Shown here piece after piece: positions 8,001 to 12,628 of a stretch of DNA of 12,628 bases. How positions within the stretch are numbered: the first letter of the stretch is position 1; the number at the start of each line of letters is the position of its first letter. Position numbers and translations under genes: made by a program. The notes beneath the pieces are model-generated. The model searched no databases. It saw only the letters and a list, made by a program, of their open reading frames with translations, and had not been told where the DNA came from. The stretch comes from JBBAFM01 sp041655415 (GTDB lineage Bacteria > Bacillota > Clostridia > Peptostreptococcales > JAAYPU01): NCBI GenBank assembly GCA_964429195.1, contig CAYSBC010000050.1, forward strand, positions 1 through 12,628, given 5' to 3'.

Positions 8001-8889
8001 CTTTATCTATAATGTCTTCAGCAATTCTGCAGCCAATTATTCTGTTGCGAATGCTTAGCTTCTTATTATATTTGTAACGCCCCACTTTAGCCAAGTCATA
8101 TCTTTTGGGATCAAAAAACAAAGACTCAATCAAGGACCTCGCACTATCAACAGTAGGAGGTTCACCAGGTCTTAATTTTTTGTATATTTCTAACAATCCT
8201 TCATCTACATTGCTTGTATTGTCTTTTTCCAGAGTCTTTAATAATCTTTCATCTTCTCCCAACAATTCTGTAATTTCAAGATCTGATCCATATCCTAAAG
8301 CTCTTAGTATTGTCGTAACCGGTTGTTTTCTTGTTCTATCTACTCTAACAGAAATAATCTCATTGGAATCTGTTTCATATTCTAACCAAGCTCCCCTGTT
8401 AGGAATAATAGTGGTTGAAAATAATTTTTTGCCCGTTTTATCAATTTGCATATCATAATAGGGTCCAGGAGATCGAACTAACTGTGTAACTATGACTCTC
8501 TCTGCACCATTATATATAAAGGTCCCTTTTTCAGTCATGAGTGGGAAATCACCCATAAAGACTTCTTGTTCTTTAATTTCACCCGTTTCTCTATTAAATA
8601 ACTGTACCTTGACCTTAAGAGGTGCTGCATATGTAACATCTCTTTCTTTGCATTCCTCTACATCGTACTTCGTCTTATCGTCAATAGCATAACCAATAAA
8701 TTCAAGAATTAAGTTTCCTGCGTAGTCTCTGATGGGTGAAATATCTTCAAAAACTTCACCAAGCCCGTCTTTTATAAACCACTCATAGGATTCCCTTTGA
8801 ATTTCAATAAGACTAGGCATTTGTACGACTTCATCAATCTTAGCATAACTCATTCTTGTTCTTCGACCTGTTTTAACAGGATGTGGCAT
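5050..8889 (-). CDS. rpoB: DNA-directed RNA polymerase subunit beta
   Basis: This 1279-aa beta subunit of RNA polymerase starts at MPHPVKTGRRTRMSYAK, because AAGGAG lies 8 bases before this ATG. The frame stays open for 22 more codons upstream (to 8955), but that stretch lacks a family match and a good ribosome binding site. The lobe motif NGAERVIVTQLVRSPGPYYD is at 127-146. The rifampicin pocket at 485-510 has wild-type residues D492, H502 and S507 (E. coli D516, H526, S531), so sensitivity is expected. MCPIETPEGPNIGL and the C-terminal GGQRFGEMEVWALEAYGA, which contacts beta', are present. The conserved part ends near residue 1160. A long acidic tail of about 120 residues follows; in its last 80 residues 44 are Asp or Glu, with the near-repeat unit IIDDE. 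Bacillus has only about 47 residues after the same point. The gene forms an operon with rpoC. Confidence 0.97.
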   Translation of the reverse strand: MPHPVKTGRRTRMSYAKIDEVVQMPSLIEIQRESYEWFIKDGLGEVFEDISPIRDYAGNLILEFIGYAIDDKTKYDVEECKERDVTYAAPLKVKVQLFNRETGEIKEQEVFMGDFPLMTEKGTFIYNGAERVIVTQLVRSPGPYYDMQIDKTGKKLFSTTIIPNRGAWLEYETDSNEIISVRVDRTRKQPVTTILRALGYGSDLEITELLGEDERLLKTLEKDNTSNVDEGLLEIYKKLRPGEPPTVDSARSLIESLFFDPKRYDLAKVGRYKYNKKLSIRNRIIGCRIAEDIIDKETGEIIIEKEQKITRKMAAKIEALGIKSVHVYGDENRVVKVVGNHFVDTKELVDINLKDMDIPDRVYYPVLKEILDKCETEEELKEALLSEKTRLSPKHILVDDVVASISYVLNLNHGVGRIDDIDHLGNRRLRTVGELLQNQFRIGLSRMERVVRERMTIQDMDVITPQALINIRPVTAAIKEFFGSSQLSQFMDQTNPLAELTHKRRLSALGPGGLSRERAGFEVRDVHHSHYGRMCPIETPEGPNIGLIGSLTTYGRINEYGFIETPYRRVDKENGIVTEEVDYLTADEEETLIIAQANELLDDEGHFVNNRITARCIGGDIDIVPIADVDYMDISPKQVVSVATAMIPFLENDDANRALMGSNMQRQAVPLLVPEAPIIGTGMEHLAARDSGVVMLAKNSGTVKKVDSNEVVIRRDSDGGLDVYKLLKFKRSNQGTCINQRPIVSKNEHVEKGEPIVDGPSTDQGEVALGRNLLIGFMTWEGYNFEDAILLNERLIMEDVLTSIHIEEYESEARDTKLGPEEITRDIPNVGEDALKDLDQEGIVRIGAEVNASDILVGKVTPKGETELTAEERLLRAIFGEKAREVRDTSLRVPHGETGIVVDVKIFSRDNGDELPPGVNKLVRCYVATKRKINVGDKMAGRHGNKGVISRILPEEDMPYMEDGTPLQVLLNPLGVPSRMNIGQVLETHLGLAAKDKGWYIATPVFDGAVEQDIMDLLVECGYPESGKLSLRDGRSGEIFDNPVTVGYMYMLKLHHLVDDKIHARSTGPYSLVTQQPLGGKAQFGGQRFGEMEVWALEAYGAAYTLQEILTVKSDDVVGRVKTYEAIVKGENIPEPGVPESFKVLIKEMQSLALDVKVLTDDEQEIEIKESVDDEINEIDSILEVEALSLYKNNHQKDKGNIDDDGDTDDIEDEDTLELNDDDMIDMADTDDETLDDEIIDNDELIDDEIIDDEIIDDDFKETDKLDFLDDYDEDDIDF
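5104..5192 (-). repeat. Imperfect 15-bp tandem repeats in the rpoB 3' end
   Basis: On the plus strand a unit close to ATTTCATCATCAATA recurs with a period of about 15 bp. It encodes degenerate I/L-I-D-D-E pentads in the acidic RpoB tail. The register slips once by a codon. Such repeats can gain or lose units by slippage without a frameshift. Confidence 0.55.
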
Positions 8890-8954
8890 ATTCTTCACTC
8901 CTTGCAGAAATAGTGTCGTTTCAAAAAATAGTATATCACTAATTAATATTGACA

Positions 8955-8975
8955 TTATTTAGATTTTTCATACAT
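8955..8975 (-). CDS. Possible six-codon leader ORF (MYEKSK) in the rpoB 5' UTR
   Basis: AAGGG followed 6 bases later by ATG opens a short frame reading MYEKSK and then TAA. Its stop overlaps another ATG in the arrangement TAATG at 8957-8953, and that second ATG is in frame with rpoB, 22 codons upstream of the likely rpoB start. This could permit translational coupling or leader-peptide control, but a frame this short can arise by chance. Confidence 0.25.
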   Translation of the reverse strand: MYEKSK

Positions 8976-9000
8976 TTGTTACCCTTACGTTAAATATTAC

Positions 9001-9024
9001 GTATGTTATGGCAATTTAACATAC
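9001..9024. promoter_or_regulatory. 24-bp interrupted palindrome overlapping the rpoB -10 element
   Basis: GTATGTTA and TAACATAC are perfect 8-bp inverted repeats separated by 8 bp, covering most of the -10 hexamer and the expected start site. One arm is upstream of the expected start site, so a DNA operator is more likely than an RNA hairpin. No protein can be named from the sequence. Confidence 0.4.
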
Positions 9025-9049
9025 TATCATAGGCCTTGGGCAATGTCAA
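9021..9049 (-). promoter_or_regulatory. Strong sigma-A-type promoter of rpoBC
   Basis: A perfect -35 TTGACA (9049-9044) and -10 TAGTAT (9026-9021) are separated by 17 bp, with an extended -10 TG one base upstream of the hexamer. The expected transcription start is near 9014, giving a leader of about 125 nt before rpoB. It lies directly downstream of the rplL terminator, so rpoBC can be transcribed independently of the ribosomal-protein genes. Confidence 0.85.
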
Positions 9050-9111
9050 TAACTCTTTTTTGAGAAATTCCGAATTTTTTTATGAAAGGTTTTTTGCATA
9101 GAGATGACGGC

Positions 9112-9145
9112 AAAGAAAAACAGCGAATCATTTATAATTCGCTGT
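9112..9145 (-). terminator. Intrinsic terminator after rplL
   Basis: A perfect 9-bp stem, ACAGCGAAT with ATTCGCTGT (9137-9145 and 9120-9128), has an 8-nt loop and is followed on the minus strand by TTTTCTTTG. It lies 13 bases after the rplL stop codon and should end the rplJL transcript before the rpoB promoter. Some read-through into rpoBC cannot be excluded. Confidence 0.85.
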
Positions 9146-9157
9146 CTAAGTCTATTC

Positions 9158-9526
9158 TTATTTTACTTCTACTGTTGCACCAACTTCTTCAAGTTTTCCC
9201 TTGATGTCATCTGCTTCTTCTTTTGTAGCAGCTTCTTTTAATGTAGTTGGAGCATTATCTACTGCGTCTTTTGCTTCTTTCAATCCAAGACCAGTAATCT
9301 CTCTAACAACTTTTATAACCTTGATCTTTTGTGCTCCGGCACCCGTTAATACAACGTCAAATTCAGTTTTTTCTTCTTCAGCTACTGCAGCTCCTGCTCC
9401 TGCTCCAGCAGCTGCTACCGGTGCTGCTGCAGATACACCAAATTCTTCTTCACATGCTTTTACTAATTCACTTAATTCTAGAACTGTCATGCCTTTTATA
9501 GCTTCTATTATTTGTTCCTTTGTCAT
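9158..9526 (-). CDS. rplL: 50S ribosomal protein L7/L12
   Basis: This 122-aa stalk protein binds as dimers to L10 and recruits translation GTPases. The N-terminal dimerisation domain is residues 1-33, followed by the Ala/Gly-rich hinge (SAAAPVAAAGAGAGAAVAEE) and the globular C-terminal domain from about residue 53 (KTEFDVVL... LGLKEAKDAVD). The start MTKEQ is chosen because GGAGGTG lies 6 bases upstream; the in-frame GTG three codons earlier overlaps that ribosome binding site. It follows rplJ by 56 bases, and a strong terminator comes directly after it. Confidence 0.97.
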   Translation of the reverse strand: MTKEQIIEAIKGMTVLELSELVKACEEEFGVSAAAPVAAAGAGAGAAVAEEEKTEFDVVLTGAGAQKIKVIKVVREITGLGLKEAKDAVDNAPTTLKEAATKEEADDIKGKLEEVGATVEVK

Positions 9527-9582
9527 GATAAACACCTCCGTATTTTATATCGTTTCTATTTTTTATACCAAAAATTCATTTA

Positions 9583-10071
9583 TTAATTTCTGCTGTCAAT
9601 AACTGCTTGTAGCATATAGGCCAAATTGGACATAGGAGCTTTGAAGCTTCCAAGCAATTTTGCAAGTAATTCTTCTCTTGACGGAAGACCTGCTATAGCC
9701 TTTATTCCTTCGGTGTCATAGAAGTTTCCTTCTACTACCCCCGCTTTAAATTCCATTTTCTTTGTTTCTTTCATGAAATTATTAAGAATTCTTGCAGGAG
9801 CAACAGCATCGTCATATCCAAAAGCAAAGGCGCTTGGTCCCTTAAGCGATCCTGACATGCTCTCAAACTCAGTTCCTTGTATAGCTAAATTCACAAGATT
9901 GTTTTTATATACTTTGTATTCTAAGTTTGCTTGCTTCATCATCACTCTCAGTTTATTAGCTTCTCCAACTGTTAGCCCTCTGTAATCAACAACTACTGCA
10001 GATTGAGCTCCTTTTAGTTTATCTTTAATTTCATCGACGATAACCTTTTTTATTTCTTGATTTGTAGCCAT
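9583..10071 (-). CDS. rplJ: 50S ribosomal protein L10
   Basis: This 162-aa protein anchors L7/L12 dimers to the ribosome and forms the stalk base. The N-terminal RNA-binding domain shows the family motif VVVDYRGLTVGEANKLR (residues 27-43). The C-terminal helix that binds L12 dimers is at the end (LLGSFKAPMSNLAYMLQAV). The length is near the usual 165-175. The ATG is preceded by GAGGAGGTG. The upstream RNA is an L10 leader, so autoregulation by the L10-L12 complex is expected for the rplJL pair. Confidence 0.97.
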   Translation of the reverse strand: MATNQEIKKVIVDEIKDKLKGAQSAVVVDYRGLTVGEANKLRVMMKQANLEYKVYKNNLVNLAIQGTEFESMSGSLKGPSAFAFGYDDAVAPARILNNFMKETKKMEFKAGVVEGNFYDTEGIKAIAGLPSREELLAKLLGSFKAPMSNLAYMLQAVIDSRN

Positions 10072-10081
10072 TTTTTCACCT

Positions 10082-10197
10082 CCTCTACGTTGTAACCAGA
10101 CAATAAATAAAGCCTTCTCCCCGTAGACAGAGAAAGGCCCATTTATAGAGTACCTCGGCAGGATTATTAAACCTTATGGTCCCTGCTATCTACGGTT
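10082..10197 (-). ncRNA. Ribosomal protein L10 leader (rplJL 5' regulatory RNA)
   Basis: The region between rplA and rplJ has the features of the L10 leader family. CCGTAGATAG (10195-10186) closes with CTGTCTACGG (10130-10121) in a 10-bp helix with one G-T wobble. The internal stretch AGCAGGGACC and CCTGCCGAGG recalls the conserved L10-binding region. In known cases the L10-L12 complex binds this RNA and represses its own operon; in Bacillus this acts by transcription attenuation. Placement directly before rplJ fits. Exact boundaries need a covariance model. Confidence 0.85.
10101..10139 (-). terminator. Attenuator-like hairpin overlapping the L10 leader helix
   Basis: GCCTTTCTC (10138-10130) pairs with GAGAAGGC (10119-10112) through 8 bp and one bulged U, followed by TTTATTTATTG. 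The loop contains the 3' strand of the main L10-leader helix, so the two structures are mutually exclusive, as in a terminator/antiterminator switch. The U-tract is imperfect, so termination would be partial. Confidence 0.6.
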
Positions 10198-10222
10198 GAA
10201 TATTCTTTTTTAATAATTTTAA

Positions 10223-10918
10223 TTACATAATCTTTAATGGATTAATTTTTACTCCAGGTCCCATTGTACTTGCAACAGTTACACTTCTTAAATATTGTCC
10301 TTTTGCAGCAGCTGGTTTTGCTTTGACAACCGCTTCCAATAAAGCTGTAAAGTTTTCTTGTAATTTTTCTTTACCAAAAGATGCCTTACCTATAGACACG
10401 TGAATAATGTTTGTCTTATCTAATCTGTATTCAACTTTTCCGGCTTTAATTTCTTCGATTGCTTTTCCTACTTCAAAAGTAACTGTTCCAGACTTAGGAT
10501 TTGGCATTAAACCTTTTGGTCCTAGTACCCGACCTAGTCTACCAACAACTGCCATCATATCCGGTGTTGCTACAATGATATCAAAATCAAACCAATTTTC
10601 TGTTTGAATTTTTTTAGCTAAATCATCGCCACCTACATAATCTGCACCTGCTGCAAGAGCCTCTTTTTCTTTGTCGCCTTTGGCAAATACAAGCACCTTT
10701 TTAGTTTTACCTGTACCATGAGGCAGAACAATTGCTCCTCTTACCTGTTGGTCCGCATGTCTTGAATCAACACCAAGCTTAATATGCGCTTCTATAGTTT
10801 CATCAAATTTTGCTTTTGAAGTTTGAGTCACTATTTCCATAGCTTCTTCAACTTCGTGTAATTGTGTTTTATCATATAGCTTTACGCTATCCTGATATGT
10901 CTTTCCTCTTTTTGGCAT
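10223..10918 (-). CDS. rplA: 50S ribosomal protein L1
   Basis: This 231-aa protein binds helices 76-78 of 23S rRNA at the mobile L1 stalk, helps release E-site tRNA, and commonly represses its own mRNA. The full family length and the signature stretch GRLGRVLGPKGLMPNPKSGTV (about residues 128-148) are present, with the N- and C-terminal halves of domain I intact. The ATG is preceded by AAGGAGG at a spacing of 7-8 bases. An RNA hairpin resembling the 23S L1 site abuts this ribosome binding site, suggesting feedback control. It is co-transcribed with rplK, 53 bases downstream. Confidence 0.97.
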   Translation of the reverse strand: MPKRGKTYQDSVKLYDKTQLHEVEEAMEIVTQTSKAKFDETIEAHIKLGVDSRHADQQVRGAIVLPHGTGKTKKVLVFAKGDKEKEALAAGADYVGGDDLAKKIQTENWFDFDIIVATPDMMAVVGRLGRVLGPKGLMPNPKSGTVTFEVGKAIEEIKAGKVEYRLDKTNIIHVSIGKASFGKEKLQENFTALLEAVVKAKPAAAKGQYLRSVTVASTMGPGVKINPLKIM

Positions 10919-10933
10919 TTCTTTAACCTCCTT

Positions 10934-10960
10934 GTGGTATTAACGGTTTTTGCCTCCCAC
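10934..10960 (-). promoter_or_regulatory. Likely L1 autoregulatory operator in the rplK-rplA intergenic RNA
   Basis: The RNA GTGGGAGGC...CCGTTAATACCAC folds into GTGG/CCAC (10960-10957 with 10937-10934) and an inner GG/CC pair, separated by an asymmetric internal loop. It closely resembles the L1-binding part of 23S rRNA helix 77, where GUGGGAGGC faces a strand ending AAUACCAC. The 3' end of the hairpin directly abuts the AAGGAGG of rplA, so L1 binding would block its translation. Confidence 0.7.
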
Positions 10961-10971
10961 ATCACTATCGT

Positions 10972-11394
10972 CTATTCTGTGGCGATACCCATACTTCTAG
11001 CTGTTCCTTTAATCATATTCATTGCATGTTCAATGTCAGTAGCATTTAAATCAGGCATTTTTATTTGCGCAATTTCTCTTATTTGATCCTCAGTAAGGGT
11101 TGCTACCTTCGTTTTATTAGGCTGTCCCGATGCACTTTTTAGATTAGCAGCTTTTTTAAGAAGTACTGCTGCAGGTGGTGTTTTTGTTACAAAAGTAAAT
11201 GATTTATCTTGGTATACTGTGATGACTACCGGTATAATCATTCCTGGTTGATCTGCTGTTTTAGCATTGAATTGCTTACAGAACTCCATAATATTAACAC
11301 CTTTTTGACCTAAAGCTGGACCTACTGGTGGTGCTGGTGTTGCGGCGCCTGCTGGTATTTGTAATTTTATATACCCATCAACCTTTTTAGCCAT
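10972..11394 (-). CDS. rplK: 50S ribosomal protein L11
   Basis: This 140-aa protein sits at the GTPase-associated centre with 23S rRNA helices 43-44 and is needed for factor binding and RelA activation. The N-terminal domain shows the proline-rich PAGAATPAPPVGPALGQKGVNIMEFC (15-40), the site of thiopeptide contact. The C-terminal rRNA-binding domain follows from about residue 72 (PPAAVLLKKAA...). The length is typical (about 141). ATAAGGAGGTGG precedes the ATG. It heads the rplKA pair. Confidence 0.97.
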   Translation of the reverse strand: MAKKVDGYIKLQIPAGAATPAPPVGPALGQKGVNIMEFCKQFNAKTADQPGMIIPVVITVYQDKSFTFVTKTPPAAVLLKKAANLKSASGQPNKTKVATLTEDQIREIAQIKMPDLNATDIEHAMNMIKGTARSMGIATE

Positions 11395-11447
11395 TTTTCT
11401 CCACCTCCTTATTTTTTTTGAAATTTATATTTTAATTTTTGTCTGGT

Positions 11448-11487
11448 TCTATAGTATTATTTATTGTTTAAAGGCAAAATATTGCCT
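11448..11487 (-). promoter_or_regulatory. Hairpin and possible weak promoter between nusG and rplK
   Basis: AGGCAA and TTGCCT (11487-11482 and 11477-11472) form a 6-bp stem with a 4-nt loop after nusG. The following TTTAAACAATAA is a poor U-tract, so termination is doubtful. TTGCCT (11477-11472) and TATAGA (11453-11448), 18 bp apart, could instead be a weak promoter for rplKA (4 of 6 matches in each hexamer). Confidence 0.25.
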
Positions 11488-11498
11488 ACTGATTTCCC

Positions 11499-12017
11499 TT
11501 AAAGCCTTCCTATTTGACTAAATTCAAGTTCAACCGGTGTTTCCCTGCCAAACATCGATATAAGTACTTTTAATGTTTGTTTTTCATTGTTAATATCTTG
11601 TATTACACCCATAAAACTTTCAAAAGGACCGGAAATGACTTTGACCCCATCGCCTATCTTCATACCAAGATCGATATGTATTTTTTCGACGCCCATTTTC
11701 ATGACTTCCTCATCAGAAAGAGGAACAGGCTTGGATCCGGGTCCTACAAAACCGGTAACGCCCTGTGTATTGCGTATCACGTACCACGAGTCATCATTCA
11801 TATCCATTTTTACGACGACATATCCAGGAAACATTTTTCTGGTCTTTATTTTCTTTTGTCCATTTTTAATTTCTATCGTGTCTTCTGTGGGCACAGCAAT
11901 GTCCAAGATTACATCTTGCATGCCTCTATTCTCAACAATCTTCTCAAGGTTCGCTTTAACTTTGTTTTCATGTCCTGAGTACGTATGCACAACATACCAT
12001 TTTATATTATCAGACAT
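11499..12017 (-). CDS. nusG: Transcription termination/antitermination factor NusG
   Basis: This 172-aa elongation factor binds the beta' clamp helices of RNA polymerase; its KOW domain contacts other partners such as the ribosome. The NGN domain spans about residues 4-108 (KWYVVHTYSGHENKV... RKMFPGYVVVKM). The KOW domain spans about 119-146 (GMKIGDGVKVISGPFESFMG). The start MSDNIKWYVV is chosen by family length. An in-frame ATG at 12056, four bases after the secE stop, would add 13 residues of unfamiliar sequence. Neither start has a well-placed ribosome binding site: GGGAGGG lies about 30 bases before the chosen ATG, possibly within a hairpin. Coupling to secE translation is plausible. Confidence 0.95.
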   Translation of the reverse strand: MSDNIKWYVVHTYSGHENKVKANLEKIVENRGMQDVILDIAVPTEDTIEIKNGQKKIKTRKMFPGYVVVKMDMNDDSWYVIRNTQGVTGFVGPGSKPVPLSDEEVMKMGVEKIHIDLGMKIGDGVKVISGPFESFMGVIQDINNEKQTLKVLISMFGRETPVELEFSQIGRL

Positions 12018-12060
12018 AGTTTTAGGAGCAGAACAAATTCCACTCTTCCCTCCCATTCAC

Positions 12061-12279
12061 TTATAGTTCGATACCCAACGCCAATTGCAACGCAGCAATA
12101 AAGGCTGAATCAAACACCCATATTAGTAGAGAAATGGCTATACAAGATACAATAACAACCCCTGTATAAGACATCAGTTGCTTCTTTGTGGGCCAAACAA
12201 CCTTTTTCATTTCCCTTTTTACCCCTGAGAAATAATTGCTCTTTTTAACTTTAGGACTGGTCTCAGTCTTCTTACTCAT
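12061..12279 (-). CDS. secE: Preprotein translocase subunit SecE
   Basis: This 72-aa single-span SecE clamps SecY in the SecYEG membrane channel. A lysine-rich cytoplasmic N-terminus and the amphipathic helix (SGVKREMKKVVWPTKKQL, residues 18-35) with the conserved VVWPTKKQ precede one membrane segment at about 39-57 (TGVVIVSCIAISLLIWVF). The length is typical of Firmicute SecE. AAGGAAGTGATAAT precedes the ATG. It sits between rpmG and nusG, the standard order. Confidence 0.95.
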   Translation of the reverse strand: MSKKTETSPKVKKSNYFSGVKREMKKVVWPTKKQLMSYTGVVIVSCIAISLLIWVFDSAFIAALQLALGIEL

Positions 12280-12301
12280 ATTATCACTTCCTTAGTAATA
12301 A

Positions 12302-12451
12302 TTATTTCGTCTCTTTGTGTGCAGTGTGTTTTCTGCAGAATTTACAGTACTTTTGCATTTCGATTCTGTCGGGATCATTTTTTTTGTTTTTCATAGTATC
12401 ATAGTTTCTTTGTTTGCATTCTGTACAAGCTAAAGTAATTCTTACTCTCAT
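12302..12451 (-). CDS. rpmG: 50S ribosomal protein L33, zinc-binding form
   Basis: This 49-aa large-subunit protein sits near the E site. Two Cys pairs, C9/C12 (CTEC) and C36/C39 (CKFC), mark the zinc-binding paralogue; zinc-independent paralogues often exist elsewhere in Firmicute genomes. The start MRVRITLACTEC is supported by CAGGAGGTG, 6 bases upstream. The frame is open for 19 more codons upstream, but these lack a ribosome binding site and begin close to the expected transcription start. First gene of the cluster. Confidence 0.95.
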   Translation of the reverse strand: MRVRITLACTECKQRNYDTMKNKKNDPDRIEMQKYCKFCRKHTAHKETK

Positions 12452-12526
12452 TGCTACACCTCCTGGGAATATATATAAAATGACACAAATATCGCATATA
12501 TCATTCAATTTTACGGTTACCTATAT

Positions 12527-12555
12527 AAGCTATCATAATTTTTATTTTATGTCAA
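12527..12555 (-). promoter_or_regulatory. Promoter of the rpmG-secE-nusG cluster
   Basis: A perfect -35 TTGACA (12555-12550) lies 17 bp from -10 TAGCTT (12532-12527), with an extended -10 TG one base upstream. The expected start is near 12520, giving a leader of about 69 nt. The -10 region shares TATGATAG with the rpoB promoter. Confidence 0.75.
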
Positions 12556-12571
12556 TAAAAGTTTTAGAATT

Positions 12572-12618
12572 AAAAAAGCTGCTTTAATTGTGATGACATT
12601 CTCTCCCTTAAAGCAGCT
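12572..12618 (-). terminator. Intrinsic terminator of the gene upstream of rpmG
   Basis: A perfect 11-bp stem, AGCTGCTTTAA (12618-12608) with TTAAAGCAGCT (12587-12577), has a 20-nt loop and is followed on the minus strand by a T-run. It lies upstream of the rpmG promoter, so it ends a minus-strand unit whose gene is outside the window. The plus strand has no T-run, so it acts in one direction. Confidence 0.85.
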
Positions 12619-12628
12619 CACTTAGTTT

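Noticed and set aside
8930..8946. Second rpoB promoter with extended -10 TGATATACT
   Set aside because: There is no matching -35 at 16-18 bp and a much stronger promoter lies upstream; the AT-rich leader makes a chance match likely.
8890..8955. N-terminal 22-codon extension of rpoB as the main start
   Set aside because: No good ribosome binding site of its own and no resemblance to RpoB N-termini; AAGGAG is ideally placed before the ATG at 8889. Kept only as part of the leader-ORF finding.
9527..9535. GTG start of rplL three codons upstream
   Set aside because: The GTG overlaps the GGAGGTG ribosome binding site that serves the ATG at 9526.
9201..9602. Plus-strand open frames opposite the minus-strand genes, such as the Ala/Pro-rich one over rplL
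   Set aside because: They are mirror frames of highly biased, clearly real genes, with no ribosome binding sites or recognisable domains.
12452..12508. Longer rpmG start adding 19 residues
   Set aside because: No ribosome binding site, close to the expected transcription start, and no family precedent; the ATG at 12451 has a strong site.

Overview
The window is a low-GC Firmicute chromosome segment, most likely from an anaerobic Clostridia member (Lachnospirales-like). The AT-rich coding, strong AAGGAGG-type ribosome binding sites, Firmicute-type RpoB/RpoC sequences and direct rplL-rpoB adjacency (no rsmC/ybxB-like gene between them, unlike Bacillus) support this. The genus is not determined.

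Layout. From about 12.5 kb down to 1.5 kb the minus strand carries the classical transcription/translation cluster in the order rpmG-secE-nusG-rplK-rplA-rplJ-rplL-rpoB-rpoC. A strong promoter precedes rpmG, and the transcript of a gene outside the window is terminated just upstream of it (12572-12618). An RNA hairpin resembling the L1-binding site of 23S rRNA sits between rplK and rplA. A ribosomal protein L10 leader with an overlapping terminator-like hairpin sits between rplA and rplJ. A strong intrinsic terminator ends the rplJL unit, and a separate near-consensus promoter drives rpoBC. The rpoB leader is about 125 nt and holds a promoter-overlapping palindrome and a possible six-codon leader ORF.

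Positions 1-1516 are a complete-looking insertion sequence of the ISNCY/IS1202 type. It has one 446-aa DDE transposase on the plus strand, imperfect terminal inverted repeats, and a doubled internal repeat at each end. It lies in the very 3' end of rpoC, so the last 11 residues and stop codon of RpoC are encoded by the right end of the element. All catalytic and conserved parts of RpoC are upstream of the junction, so the gene is probably functional with a swapped tail. The element lies head-on to rpoBC transcription, between rpoC and whatever follows (often rpsL-rpsG-fusA in related bacteria, outside the window).

How the genes work together. RpmG, L11, L1, L10 and L7/L12 are large-subunit ribosomal proteins. 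SecE is the small subunit of the SecYEG translocon. NusG is the elongation factor that contacts RNA polymerase, and RpoB/RpoC form the polymerase catalytic core. The RNA sites suggest feedback by L1 on rplA and by the L10-L12 complex on rplJL, with rpoBC partly uncoupled by its own promoter.

I see no defence system, CRISPR array, tRNA, rRNA or unknown gene cluster. The items most worth a second look are the IS-altered RpoC terminus, the long repetitive acidic RpoB tail, and the regulatory architecture of the rpoB leader and the two ribosomal-protein operators.
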